NCBI GenBank assembly: GCA_048498515.1
Contig: JBEHXV010000021.1
Span: forward strand, 27,379 to 91,378
DNA from: UBA4416 sp048498515
GTDB lineage: Bacteria > Bacteroidota > Bacteroidia > B-17B0 > Aurantibacillaceae
DNA length: 64,000 nucleotides
Reading direction: 5' to 3'
Under the pieces are notes generated by a model that saw nothing but the letters and a program-made list of their open reading frames with translations, made no database searches and had not been told where the DNA came from. Both the position numbers and the translations under genes were made by a program. Positions within the stretch are counted from its first letter, which is position 1. Each line of letters starts with the position of its first letter. Positions 1 through 8,098 of this stretch are shown one piece after another.

Positions 1-2
1 CC

Positions 3-704
3 GCACAACCCATTGGCGGGAAAACGGATGTAGATTATGTATTTCAGTCGCAGGTCATTTACCCTGATAATTTATTGAAGAAAAAAGTGGCAGAAGACGT
101 AGCCATTTATTTTATCGTATCGGCTGATGGGAGCGTGAAAGACATTGAATTTAAACAAACCTACCAGGAAGAGTTCCAGAAAGAAGCGAAGCGCCTGCTG
201 CGTTATTTTGAATTCCTTCCTGCCAAGATCGGTAACGTGAATGTAGCGTCTCAAAGTTTCCTGGTATTTAAGTTCAATCCCGATACATATAAAAAATATA
301 CAAAAGCAAGAGGTTTTGTGGTTCATAAAGAGCAAGCTTTATTTGATACCAGCTTTGTGATCTATTCAAGGGCTGATGCCTCGCCCGACTATTATAAAGG
401 CGAAGAGGCTTTGGGAGAATTTGTACTGGCCAACCTGGAATATCCCGACCTTGCAATTCGCCAAAACATACAGGGTACAGTAGTACTAAGTTTTGTGGTT
501 GAACCAAATGGCACCTTAAGCAATATGTTTGCCGAAAAAGAGATCAATCATTTACTCACAAAAGAAGCTCTGCGCATCATGCGTGACACCAAATGGAAAC
601 CAGGCAAAAAAGACGGGAAATATGTAAGGTACAAATGGAAATATCCCATTGTATTTAATATAAACAATACTCATAAAGATAACGCTACCAGTGAACAACG
701 ATAA
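3..704 (+). CDS. TonB C-terminal-domain protein, 5' end missing
   Basis: The reading frame is open to the left edge, so the true start lies outside the window; a TTG at 75 is inside the first domain and is not the start. Two TonB_C-like domains are visible. The first runs from the edge to about base 300 and has the pattern YP..L..K.V....I.FIV..DGSVKDI. The second lies at about bases 400-670 (EYPDLAIRQNIQGTVVLSF, then VEPNGTL, and a WKPGKKDGK tail). In TonB this fold binds the TonB box of outer membrane receptors. Tandem copies in Bacteroidota periplasmic proteins are common and their partners are usually unknown. No energy-transducing N-terminal helix can be seen here. The family call is firm, the function is not. 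Confidence 0.8.
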   Translation, partial: AQPIGGKTDVDYVFQSQVIYPDNLLKKKVAEDVAIYFIVSADGSVKDIEFKQTYQEEFQKEAKRLLRYFEFLPAKIGNVNVASQSFLVFKFNPDTYKKYTKARGFVVHKEQALFDTSFVIYSRADASPDYYKGEEALGEFVLANLEYPDLAIRQNIQGTVVLSFVVEPNGTLSNMFAEKEINHLLTKEALRIMRDTKWKPGKKDGKYVRYKWKYPIVFNINNTHKDNATSEQR

Positions 705-706
705 AT

Positions 707-779
707 AATTACGAATTGGTACGAATATACGAATGTCTTCACATACACACATTCGTATATTCGTAATCAAATTCGTAAT
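707..779. repeat. Nested inverted repeat, ACGAATATACGAATG family
   Basis: A perfect 15-bp inverted repeat (721-735 and 750-764) has a 14-nt loop and is nested inside a second pair (708-717 and 770-779). It lies between the TonB-like gene and hutH. A second copy with the same core is at 20395-20450. It may act as a bidirectional terminator or be a REP-like mobile repeat. Confidence 0.75.
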
Positions 780-803
780 CATAAAACGAAAACAGACTTT
801 AAC

Positions 804-2291
804 ATGAATCATCACATCTCTACCGACAAACAAATTACCCTCAAAGACATTCAGCATATCCTCGAATCGAACGCGACTTTAAACTTATCGGATAAAGCAA
901 AAAAAAATATTGTTGCCTGCCGCGATTACCTTGATAAAAAAATGGCTTCGCAAAAAGAACCTATTTATGGAATTAATACAGGCTTTGGTTCCTTGTGCAA
1001 TGTCATTATTCCTGATAATGAACTGGAGCAGTTGCAAACCAACCTGGTTATGTCGCATGCCTGCGGAATGGGGCAGGAGGTGCCTTTGGAAATTGTACGC
1101 ATCATGCTTTTGCTAAAAGTACAATCTCTTTCATATGGTAAAAGCGCTGTGCAATTACAAACTGTTGAACGTTTGATCGATTTGTACAACTATAAAGTAT
1201 ATCCTATTGTTTACGAACAGGGTTCATTGGGCGCGTCGGGCGACCTTTCGCCTTTAGCCCATTTATGCCTGCCTTTATTGGGTATGGGCGAAGTGAATTA
1301 CCAGGGTAATAAGCGTCAGGCAGCCGATGTATTAAAGGAATTAGGTTTAACGCCCATCACCTTAAAATCCAAAGAAGGTTTAGCGTTATTGAACGGGACC
1401 CAGTTTATGAGTGCTTATGGCGTTTGGTGTTTATTAAAATCAACCAAATTAAATATCCTGGCTGATTTTATTGGAGCTATTTCATTGGATGGATTTGATG
1501 GGAGAATAGAACCATTTAAAGATAACATTCATATCATACGTCCTCACAAAGGCCAGCTGCAAACAGCAAGGGCCATTCGTGAACATTTAAAGGACAGTGA
1601 AATTCTGGCGCAAGCCAAAGTACAGGTTCAGGATCCGTATTCTTTCCGTTGCATTCCACAGGTGCATGGCGCTACTAAAGACGCGACCGCTTACGTGAAT
1701 TCGGTATTTGAAACGGAGATAAATTCGGTAACCGATAATCCAACCGTGTTCCCGGAAGACGATGAAGTGATTAGCGGCGGAAATTTCCACGGTCAGCCAT
1801 TAGCTATTTCATTAGACTTTTTAGCCATTGCCATTGCCGAGCTCGGCAACATTTCTGAAAGACGTGTGTACCAATTGATTTCCGGCAGCCGTAATTTACC
1901 GGCTTTTTTAGTGGCTAAACCGGGATTAAATTCGGGCTTTATGATCCCTCAATATACGGCTGCCAGCATTGTGAGCCAAAACAAGCAATTGTGCACCCCG
2001 GCCAGTATCGACAGCATTGTATCCAGCAACGGGCAGGAAGACCATGTGAGCATGGGCGCCAATGCCGCAACCAAATGCTATAAAGTAATTGAGAACGTGG
2101 AAAAATTACTGGCCATTGAATTACTGAATGCCTCACAAGCCATTGAGTTCAGAAGGCCTTTAAAGTCTTCGCAAAAAATTGAAAAAGTACTGGCAGATTT
2201 CCGAAAACAAATTCCTTTTATTAAGGATGACAAGATCATGTATCAGGAAATGGAAGCGACCTTGCAGTTTGTGAAAACATTAAATATATAG
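804..2291 (+). CDS. hutH: Histidine ammonia-lyase
   Basis: Converts L-histidine to urocanate and ammonia, the first step of histidine degradation in the cytoplasm. The Ala144-Ser145-Gly146 triad in GSLGASGDLSPLAH forms the MIO electrophile. Also present are the PIYGINTGFGSL loop with the catalytic tyrosine, the NGT segment, FRCIPQVHG and the QEDHVSMG motif. The length of 495 residues is normal for the family. The ATG at 804 follows a repeat-rich gap. No other hut gene is adjacent; a formimidoylglutamase-like gene lies 18 kb away. The lyase family also contains phenylalanine and tyrosine lyases and aminomutases, but the active-site signature fits histidine ammonia-lyase best. Confidence 0.93.
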   Translation: MNHHISTDKQITLKDIQHILESNATLNLSDKAKKNIVACRDYLDKKMASQKEPIYGINTGFGSLCNVIIPDNELEQLQTNLVMSHACGMGQEVPLEIVRIMLLLKVQSLSYGKSAVQLQTVERLIDLYNYKVYPIVYEQGSLGASGDLSPLAHLCLPLLGMGEVNYQGNKRQAADVLKELGLTPITLKSKEGLALLNGTQFMSAYGVWCLLKSTKLNILADFIGAISLDGFDGRIEPFKDNIHIIRPHKGQLQTARAIREHLKDSEILAQAKVQVQDPYSFRCIPQVHGATKDATAYVNSVFETEINSVTDNPTVFPEDDEVISGGNFHGQPLAISLDFLAIAIAELGNISERRVYQLISGSRNLPAFLVAKPGLNSGFMIPQYTAASIVSQNKQLCTPASIDSIVSSNGQEDHVSMGANAATKCYKVIENVEKLLAIELLNASQAIEFRRPLKSSQKIEKVLADFRKQIPFIKDDKIMYQEMEATLQFVKTLNI

Positions 2292-2317
2292 TAAAGGTAA
2301 ACTCACTCATGAATATG

Positions 2318-2344
2318 AGATGCTGAAACAAGTTCAGCATGACG
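2318..2344. repeat. Short palindromic repeat (ATGCTGAA / TTCAGCAT)
   Basis: Arms ATGCTGAA (2320-2327) and TTCAGCAT (2333-2340) flank a 5-nt loop, followed by GACG. On the minus strand the element reads as the peptide RHAELVSAS, a motif I recall from spurious ORFs over dispersed repeats in many Bacteroidota genomes. It lies between hutH and the next gene. Confidence 0.6.
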
Positions 2345-2363
2345 TGATTTCAAATTAATAATT

Positions 2364-2942
2364 ATGAAAAAACTATTTACCATACTTTTTGTTTGTACAG
2401 TCAAACTCATCTTTGCCTGCCAGTGTCCTGTGACAGAATTATCGGAGAAGGAACTGAACAAGTACGACCTGATCTTTAAGGGCACGATTCAATCCGTAAA
2501 ATTAAATAAGGAAAAGAGCGAGGCTTTGTTCCTGATTGAAGAATTGTATAAAGGAAATGCGGCAGCTTCTTTCAAAATTTATTTCAACGACCTGGATAAC
2601 TGCAAGCTGGAATTAAGAGCGGGAGATGAATGGATTATTTATACCAATTATCATCAAGTGGATAATGCCAAACTTGATTTTTGCAGCCGGAGCCGTAAAT
2701 TCTTTAAGGTAGCCAAAGAAGATTTTTTTGCCGTAACTACCGGTATTTCCTATGAAGAAGAATTACGTTTCCTGCAAACAACATTAGGCCTTCATAAATT
2801 ATTAAAGGATAATCCCAATAAAGTGGAAAACAGGAACATTATTCCAAGCAGCAACCAGTTTATCGTTATTATTATCTGTTCCATTCTTGGCGTCCTGTTG
2901 ATTTACGTGATCGTGAATAAATTATTTAAAAAATACAGTTAA
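2364..2942 (+). CDS. TIMP/netrin-like secreted protein with C-terminal membrane anchor
   Basis: This 192-residue protein has a signal peptide (about 1-18) ending in IFA, followed at once by CQCPVTELSEKE. A Cys-x-Cys-Pro start of the mature chain is typical of NTR (netrin/TIMP) OB-fold domains, in which the N-terminal Cys can pair with an internal Cys; further Cys residues occur in the DNCKLEL and DFCSRS segments. A hydrophobic helix near 164-186 is followed by KKYS, so the domain would face the periplasm while anchored. The protein could instead be a lipoprotein, but Phe at the -2 position is a poor lipobox. The partner or protease target is unknown. It sits 12 bp before ppa and is likely co-transcribed with it. 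Confidence 0.5.
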   Translation: MKKLFTILFVCTVKLIFACQCPVTELSEKELNKYDLIFKGTIQSVKLNKEKSEALFLIEELYKGNAAASFKIYFNDLDNCKLELRAGDEWIIYTNYHQVDNAKLDFCSRSRKFFKVAKEDFFAVTTGISYEEELRFLQTTLGLHKLLKDNPNKVENRNIIPSSNQFIVIIICSILGVLLIYVIVNKLFKKYS

Positions 2943-2954
2943 TACCATATTACA

Positions 2955-3590
2955 ATGAAAGTTCAGTTACACAAAGCACACCCCTGGCATGGGATTTCTT
3001 ATGGAGATAAAGCCCCCGAAATTATCACTTCTTTCATTGAAATGGTCCCGGCCGATCATGTAAAATATGAAATTGACAAGGAAACGGGCTACCGTAAAGT
3101 AGACAGACCTCAGAAATTCTCGAATATCATTCCGGCTCTATACGGCTTTGTGCCCCGCACATTTTGCGGTGAGGAAATTGCGGCGCGCGCCAACGAACGT
3201 ACAAACCGTACCGACATTATCGGCGACGGCGATCCTTTGGATATTTGTGTATTGACCGAGCGCAACATTACCAGCGGCGATATTATTGTAGAAGCCATTC
3301 CTATTGGTGGTTTCCGAATGATTGACAAGAACGAAGCGGATGATAAGATCATAGCGGTAATGGCCAAGGATGAGATTTACAGCAAGTGGAGAGACATTTT
3401 GGATTGCCCTGAACCGTTGATAAACCGTTTGCGTCACTACTTTTTAACCTACAAAAATATTCCGGGTGAAACAACAGCCATTGTTGAGATAACAGAAACC
3501 TACGGTAGGGAAGAGGCACATGAGGTCATACGAAGAAGTATAAAGGATTATAACAAAACCTACCGTTCATTCATGGACCTGGGGATGTAA
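2955..3590 (+). CDS. ppa: Inorganic pyrophosphatase, family I
   Basis: Hydrolyses pyrophosphate to two phosphates in the cytoplasm and so pulls biosynthetic reactions forward. The family signature DGDPLD is at residues 91-96, with the metal-binding Asp residues. KYEIDKETG (about 37-45) supplies substrate-binding residues and ALYGFVPRT (61-69) supplies the active-site Tyr. At 211 residues it is slightly longer than the E. coli enzyme, with an insertion after the GFVPRT segment (CGEEIAARANER). It lies 12 bp after the TIMP-like gene and 33 bp before a small membrane protein gene. Confidence 0.93.
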   Translation: MKVQLHKAHPWHGISYGDKAPEIITSFIEMVPADHVKYEIDKETGYRKVDRPQKFSNIIPALYGFVPRTFCGEEIAARANERTNRTDIIGDGDPLDICVLTERNITSGDIIVEAIPIGGFRMIDKNEADDKIIAVMAKDEIYSKWRDILDCPEPLINRLRHYFLTYKNIPGETTAIVEITETYGREEAHEVIRRSIKDYNKTYRSFMDLGM

Positions 3591-3623
3591 ACAATAATTT
3601 AAGAGTTGTTCCGTTATTGAATT

Positions 3624-3929
3624 ATGGAAAATACGTTATCTTACAACAAACAATACCTTACCATTGCAGGGGTAACACTATTGTCTATTTTTCTACTATT
3701 CTCCATCGACAAGGACACCCATTCGGTTTCGGACCTGTTTAAGCCGGGAAATATTGCGGCTTTGATTGTTTATTACCTGCCAACCTTTTTAATTTGTTTT
3801 GGCCTGTTCAGGCTTTTTATTTACAAACAAAAAGGACCCCGTAGTTTAACGTTGTCGCTTACCATCGGGATCCCTTTAAGTTTTGTGATTGTCATCAGCA
3901 CGTTGCTGACATTGAGGCATTGGATTTAA
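3624..3929 (+). CDS. Small membrane protein of unknown function
   Basis: A 101-residue protein with three predicted membrane helices (about 13-27, 44-66 and 75-96) and short polar loops. A positively charged loop (YKQKGPR) lies between helices 2 and 3. No domain is recognised. It follows ppa on the same strand and may share its transcript. The next gene converges on it from the minus strand. A fragment of a TCATTGCGAGGAGGGTAC-type repeat follows at about 3957-3975. Confidence 0.6.
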   Translation: MENTLSYNKQYLTIAGVTLLSIFLLFSIDKDTHSVSDLFKPGNIAALIVYYLPTFLICFGLFRLFIYKQKGPRSLTLSLTIGIPLSFVIVISTLLTLRHWI

Positions 3930-3981
3930 CTACAGAGATTAGCTTCTGCTTTTACATCATTGCGAGGAGGGTACTGACGAA

Positions 3982-4341
3982 TTAGTCTTTAGGTTCCCAA
4001 AGCTCTATCTTATTTCCTTCGGGGTCATATACCCAGGCAAAACGTCCATAACTTTCGTCCATGCGCTTTTCATCAATTTTTACACCGGCTGCTTTGAGCT
4101 GTTCTAAAAATTTATCAATGTCGGTCACCCTGAAATTGAGCATGAACTGCTGTTCAGGCCTTCCAAAATAATCGGTATCCTCCTTAAAAGGACAAAATAC
4201 AGTTGGGCCCGCTTCCTGTTGCCAGGGTACATAATTTTTAACATCGTTAATACCAAAATGTTGTTCGTACCAATTGGCTAATGCTTTATTGTCTTTTGAG
4301 CGGAAGAAGAACCCGCCGATTCCTGAAACTAATTTTTCCAT
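3982..4341 (-). CDS. VOC (glyoxalase/bleomycin resistance) family protein
   Basis: The 119-residue protein is a single vicinal oxygen chelate domain of two beta-alpha-beta-beta-beta units. It opens with SGIGGFFFRSKD, a helix with WYEQHFGI, a central strand (FMLNFRVTDIDKF) and ends in DPEGNKIELWEP, where the Glu is a usual metal ligand. Members act as lyases, dioxygenases or drug-binding proteins; the substrate cannot be told. It is the last gene of a minus-strand run: the DUF4199 gene lies 21 bp upstream, preceded by a LuxR regulator. I recall VOC, DUF4199 and LuxR genes as frequent neighbours in this phylum. Confidence 0.8.
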   Translation of the reverse strand: MEKLVSGIGGFFFRSKDNKALANWYEQHFGINDVKNYVPWQQEAGPTVFCPFKEDTDYFGRPEQQFMLNFRVTDIDKFLEQLKAAGVKIDEKRMDESYGRFAWVYDPEGNKIELWEPKD

Positions 4342-4362
4342 ATGATTTATTTTTATGATTTA

Positions 4363-4899
4363 CTATGCTGTTTGGGGCAGATCGGTATTTTTCTTTTTTA
4401 AGATAAGGGCTGCAATAAGGGCAACGATGATACCAACCGGCAAAATCTCCATATAAGTTAATAAGGCAAAGAATACCGGATTCTTATACATTTCCTTGTA
4501 TTTTGCCATTTCGGCAACCTGCGCGTCAATGGCAGCCTGGCTGGCACCACTGTTCTTTAATTCATTAACCATGCTGTTGGCATACATATCCATAAAATCG
4601 GGCATGAAGAAATGAAATTCGAAAGCCCACACCACCACATAAAAAGTAGAGGCGATGAGGGAAATTAACAAGCCAATGGTAAAGGCTTTGCCAAAGGTAA
4701 TGAGGCCATCGTTATATTTATCCCTGAAGTTTTTAATTCCCACAAAAATAAAAGAGAAAGCAATAAGCATGGAGGCATAGCCAATGAGCATGCTATGCTC
4801 GAACCCCGGATTGTTTTTTAAAGTGGCCATGCTCACCGCCATAAAAGTGCTCACAATGACCCCTGAGATGCACCCAAATACTAAGACATTTTTTTTCAT
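4363..4899 (-). CDS. DUF4199 integral membrane protein
   Basis: The 178-residue protein has four predicted membrane helices (about 7-27, 38-58, 72-94, 146-168) and the DUF4199 pattern: a GIKNFRDKYNDG loop, ITFGKAFTIGLLISLIAS, and a long polar helix with NELKNSGAS and QVAEMAKYKEMYKNP before the last helix. Its molecular function is not known. It sits between a VOC gene downstream and a LuxR-type regulator upstream, both on the same strand. A TAATTTTG promoter box lies 32 bp upstream of the start. Confidence 0.85.
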   Translation of the reverse strand: MKKNVLVFGCISGVIVSTFMAVSMATLKNNPGFEHSMLIGYASMLIAFSFIFVGIKNFRDKYNDGLITFGKAFTIGLLISLIASTFYVVVWAFEFHFFMPDFMDMYANSMVNELKNSGASQAAIDAQVAEMAKYKEMYKNPVFFALLTYMEILPVGIIVALIAALILKKKNTDLPQTA

Positions 4900-4930
4900 G
4901 TGTTTAATTTTTTAATTGATTAATATGGGG

Positions 4931-4938
4931 CAAAATTA
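4931..4938 (-). promoter_or_regulatory. Candidate -7 box for the DUF4199-VOC genes
   Basis: TAATTTTG on the minus strand matches the Bacteroidota -7 consensus TAnnTTTG and lies 32 nt before the DUF4199 start. No matching -33 TTG was found at the usual distance, so this is a weaker call. Confidence 0.45.
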
Positions 4939-5019
4939 TACAGGCAAGGGTCCTTTTTCTTCATACTTTCGGGTGATTTTAGGCTTTAATGCAACAATCA
5001 CACTTAAGTACCATTAATG

Positions 5020-5517
5020 TTATTGTATGATTTTCAGCTGTTTAGCTTTTTCAATGGCCTGGGTCCTTCGTTTTACATCCAGCTTTACAAATAAATTTGA
5101 ACTATGCGTTTTAATAGTGTTTAATGATACAAATAATGCAGCGGCTATTTCCTGGTTGCTCATTCCTTTAGCCATCAATTGTAATACTTCAAGCTCCCTT
5201 TTACTGATCTCCAGTTTGTTCAGTTCTTTTTCATTCATTATGAATTCCTGCTCAACCGGCACAAAAATCTCTTTTTCAACATTTACAATGATCTCTCTTT
5301 CAACGATCACGGTTTCCTTTTTGGGCCTGGCCAGTTTCAAAGCCAGCCATATGCCCAGTCCCATAAAAATAAGAGCAATGGCCCCGATATAAATTTCGGA
5401 GGAGTTATGAATGATCATGAAACGGTATTCCAGCCATTTTAATAAAAACAACAGCAATGCCAGCGAAATGCCGTAAAGGATCAAGAGTTTATTTTTTTGA
5501 ATAAAACCGGCTGTCAT
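5020..5517 (-). CDS. Membrane-anchored LuxR-type transcription regulator
   Basis: Two membrane helices (about 10-29 and 43-64) are followed by a charged linker rich in Glu and Val and a C-terminal LuxR/GerE helix-turn-helix (about 105-160: SKRELEVLQLMAKGMSNQEI, then VSLNTIKTHSSNLFVKL). There is no receiver domain, so activity must be set by membrane signals or by the linker. The ATG at 5517 is chosen: an upstream TTG at 5541 lies inside a perfect -7 box (TATCTTTG, 5539-5546) and would not be transcribed. It is followed by the DUF4199 and VOC genes, which are its likely targets or partners. Confidence 0.8.
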   Translation of the reverse strand: MTAGFIQKNKLLILYGISLALLLFLLKWLEYRFMIIHNSSEIYIGAIALIFMGLGIWLALKLARPKKETVIVEREIIVNVEKEIFVPVEQEFIMNEKELNKLEISKRELEVLQLMAKGMSNQEIAAALFVSLNTIKTHSSNLFVKLDVKRRTQAIEKAKQLKIIQ

Positions 5518-5538
5518 TGCAGAAAAAGAGATTTTTTG

Positions 5539-5546
5539 CAAAGATA
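5539..5546 (-). promoter_or_regulatory. -7 promoter box of the LuxR-type gene
   Basis: TATCTTTG on the minus strand matches TAnnTTTG exactly. It lies 22 nt before the ATG at 5517 and touches the 3' end of the PD40 gene (stop at 5553). A TTG at 5562-5564 is a possible but closely spaced (15 nt) -33 element. Confidence 0.55.
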
Positions 5547-5552
5547 GAGTTT

Positions 5553-6620
5553 TTAATTTGGCAATGCTACCATCATAATCTCACCTTCCTGGGTAATGAG
5601 ACTTAGCTGCCGGCCTCCTACAAAACGGGTTCCTTCCGCTGAAAAGGACCCTAAACCGGCCCAAACGGCATGGCCCGCATATTGGCTGCTTTGGTTCTCA
5701 TTAAAATAAGTAAGGCGTTTTTTATCGCTACCATCGGCGTTCATCATCCACCAATCGGTACCACCTGTATCACTCCTGGTATTGGTCATCCATACTATTT
5801 TACTGCCATCCGGATTGTAAAAAGCGTGCTCATTATAATCCTTATCCGTTAATTTTTGCAGGTTATTCCCAAGGGTGTCAATGGTATAAATATGTTCATC
5901 CAGGAACGAAGGTTTATTCATATTGCTGCAAAAAATGAGGCGGCTGTCGTCGGGTGAAAAACCATAACACTCATAAAAATAATCGCTTTCGGGTTCAATG
6001 GTCCTTATGTTGCTGATCTCTGGTAAACTATCGCTTTGCCTGAACCTGAAATCGGCAATTTTTATGGTCCAGTAGCCGGCTTGCTTCCTGGGATTAAACA
6101 AATCGGGCTGGCTTTTACGATCGGTCCATACAATTTGTTTTCCGTCATGCGAAAAGCGTGGGGCAATCACGCCATGATCCATATCGCTCACAATATCAAC
6201 CAGCATGTAGGCTTTGCTTCCTGTACTGTTCATGATCCAGATATCGCAATAGGCGCCAAAACCAGGAAGGGCATCGGTTGATGAGCCGCTATGTGTGGCT
6301 TCTTCTACCACCATTAGCAGCCACTTACCCGATGGGTGCCAGTAGGGGCAGGCTACGTGTTTGTTAGGAAGGGCAGGGTGGTTACAGGTTAAGCACACAT
6401 CATCCGAACCATCGGGCCTTGCAAAATGAATATCATAATAAGAATCCGACTCTTTGGTGGAGTAAGCAATGCGGTCGCTGCCCGACTTGTCCCAGTCTAC
6501 ATCCAGGCCATGGGCTCTGAACTGTGTAACGGTGGTCATTTCTTCTAAAGGAACTTCTTCTTTTTTCTTACATGAAAAGAGGGAAATGCTCAGGATCGAT
6601 AAAATAAACAGTCGTTTCAT
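5553..6620 (-). CDS. PD40/TolB-like beta-propeller lipoprotein
   Basis: This 355-residue protein begins with a lipoprotein signal (SLFSC, Cys17) followed by Lys-Lys-Lys. The body contains repeated WD40-like PD40 strands: RPDGSDDVCLT, PRFSHDGKQIVWTDRK, YGFSPDDSRLIFCSN, YNPDGSKIVWMTN and MNADGSDKKRLT. These match the six- to seven-bladed propellers of TolB-type proteins, which usually bind other envelope proteins or peptides. A catalytic domain such as a peptidase is not attached. The lipoprotein would be held at the periplasmic or outer surface. It lies 11 bp past the LuxR promoter and 118 bp after the DUF4421 gene. Confidence 0.75.
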   Translation of the reverse strand: MKRLFILSILSISLFSCKKKEEVPLEEMTTVTQFRAHGLDVDWDKSGSDRIAYSTKESDSYYDIHFARPDGSDDVCLTCNHPALPNKHVACPYWHPSGKWLLMVVEEATHSGSSTDALPGFGAYCDIWIMNSTGSKAYMLVDIVSDMDHGVIAPRFSHDGKQIVWTDRKSQPDLFNPRKQAGYWTIKIADFRFRQSDSLPEISNIRTIEPESDYFYECYGFSPDDSRLIFCSNMNKPSFLDEHIYTIDTLGNNLQKLTDKDYNEHAFYNPDGSKIVWMTNTRSDTGGTDWWMMNADGSDKKRLTYFNENQSSQYAGHAVWAGLGSFSAEGTRFVGGRQLSLITQEGEIMMVALPN

Positions 6621-6738
6621 GGGGATTGAATTGTAGATTAAATATACTAATTTTCTTTTGTCTTATCCGGTTTTGTGCACCTGAGACCATGCAAAAAACA
6701 GAAGGTTTAATTTATCGGGGAATTTGATCTAATAAGCG

Positions 6739-7908
6739 TTAATAATCCACCAGCCTCAACGCCTTTAATACCTTACGGCCATTTTGCTTAATGTTAAAAC
6801 GGTACCCGGCAAAAAGAACCACTTTGGCAATGTAATTCTCGGTTTTAAAATCGTGCTTGCTGAAGGCATAATTATTATCGTAAGTTGCCAATATGCCTGT
6901 AAAGAACCATAAGTCATCATACCGTAAAGCAGATTTAGCGTTTATGTGAATGCTTGGGTCGAGCGATTGCCTGTGATCCGAATCATCAATTGTATGAAAC
7001 GTGGTGGATTGTGTTCCAAAACCCAGGTTAATACAATTACTGTAAATTATTTTTTTGTACACAAAAGTATAACCATAACCGCCGCTGGCACCCAGTGTGG
7101 TAACCCTTATCTTATTAATAGTATTTACAATAGGAGAAAAATCGTCCCGAAAAGGATATTTCACCAGGCTGGTATCATCCGACCTGAGTTCGACATAGGA
7201 GTGATATATGCCGGCCATAAACGAGCCTGCACTTTTACGCTGCACATCGGTAAACGAAAACGCACCCCGGAGTGAATATTTTTTAGAGCTGAACACATAC
7301 ATGGTATTAATGCCAAAGGAAAACACCTTAATGTCGGGACGAATGATAAAGGTATCGGGGTTGAGGCCCTGCAGCTCATACTCATTTGAATTGTACAAAT
7401 AAAAGCCTCTGTAATTTTGTACATTGATATCGGTAATCACCTTACGCCCAATGACTGTTACCTGAACATCGCGACTATACGTTTTGCCCCTGTTGGGTTT
7501 TGCACCAAATTTTAAACCGGGGTAAAAACCAAAAGTGACAATAATGTTGCTGAAGTTAAAACCAATATGGTAATAATTATTGGGCGAGAATTTAAGGCTT
7601 TTGGTTGTGGTCAAATCGTTGAGATTAAGACCATAGAATTTTTTGGATACCGGAATGGCAATGGTGAGTTTGCGTTTATTGGTGGTAATGTAAGTGGAAT
7701 CAAAATCTTCAGCCTTTGGCGCTAATAAGCGCCTCACATACCAACGGTGTGGGTACATAACTTTATCGAACAGGGTTTTTCGTGGGATAGCATCTACGAT
7801 GAGTTTTGCTTTAATAGTATCTACCAGGTTTTGAGCCAGGCTATCAATTTGTGAACACGCCGAATAACGAAAGCAAAGCATTGAAAATAAGATAATTACC
7901 CGCTTCAT
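6739..7908 (-). CDS. DUF4421 outer membrane beta-barrel-like protein
   Basis: The 389-residue protein has a signal peptide (about 1-19, ending SACSQ). The body fits DUF4421: a DSTYITTNKRKLTIAIPVS segment, LKFSPNNYYHIGFNFS, and alternating hydrophobic beta strands rich in Tyr, Phe and Gly up to the C-terminus (ILATYDNNYAFSKHDF, VVLFAGYRFNI). This suggests a beta-barrel in the outer membrane with no known substrate. The ATG at 7908 gives a good signal peptide. No strong promoter was found. An imperfect inverted repeat lies upstream, between this gene and the ABC transporter. Confidence 0.65.
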   Translation of the reverse strand: MKRVIILFSMLCFRYSACSQIDSLAQNLVDTIKAKLIVDAIPRKTLFDKVMYPHRWYVRRLLAPKAEDFDSTYITTNKRKLTIAIPVSKKFYGLNLNDLTTTKSLKFSPNNYYHIGFNFSNIIVTFGFYPGLKFGAKPNRGKTYSRDVQVTVIGRKVITDINVQNYRGFYLYNSNEYELQGLNPDTFIIRPDIKVFSFGINTMYVFSSKKYSLRGAFSFTDVQRKSAGSFMAGIYHSYVELRSDDTSLVKYPFRDDFSPIVNTINKIRVTTLGASGGYGYTFVYKKIIYSNCINLGFGTQSTTFHTIDDSDHRQSLDPSIHINAKSALRYDDLWFFTGILATYDNNYAFSKHDFKTENYIAKVVLFAGYRFNIKQNGRKVLKALRLVDY

Positions 7909-7977
7909 ATAAAGTATGGTTCCGGCTTGGAATGGTTAACCTTACAAGGGCTTAAATTTTAATGCCAGGGGTAATAT

Positions 7978-8078
7978 TATAGGAACGCCGATGACGCAGA
8001 TTGCTTAAGATTAGAACCGTGATTTTAATGCTTTAACCAGGAAACAAAATGGTTGGCGGCGTTATCTGCGTTCTATAG
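7978..8078. repeat. Imperfect inverted repeat (TATAG-GAACGC / CGTTC-TATAG type)
   Basis: The outer arms TATAG (7978-7982) and CTATA (8073-8077) are followed by GAACGC...CGCAGAT on the left and ATCTGCGTTC (8064-8073) on the right. It fills most of the 190-bp gap between the DUF4421 gene and the ABC transporter. The arms are imperfect and the element looks like a degraded dispersed repeat. Confidence 0.4.
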
Positions 8079-8098
8079 AAAACAAAAAAACACTTACT

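Noticed and set aside
2303..2485. Minus-strand frame ending in RHAELVSASHIHE
   Set aside because: It crosses the palindromic repeat and the start of the TIMP-like gene. The peptide is a recurrent translation artefact of this repeat type.
3950..3980. Insertion sequence end at the ppa-VOC gap
   Set aside because: Only a fragment of a short dispersed repeat (TCATTGCGAGGAGGGTAC) is present; there is no transposase or terminal inverted repeat.
5517..5541. TTG at 5541 as start of the LuxR-type gene
   Set aside because: It overlaps the TATCTTTG box, so the codon would precede the transcript start. The ATG at 5517 is used instead.
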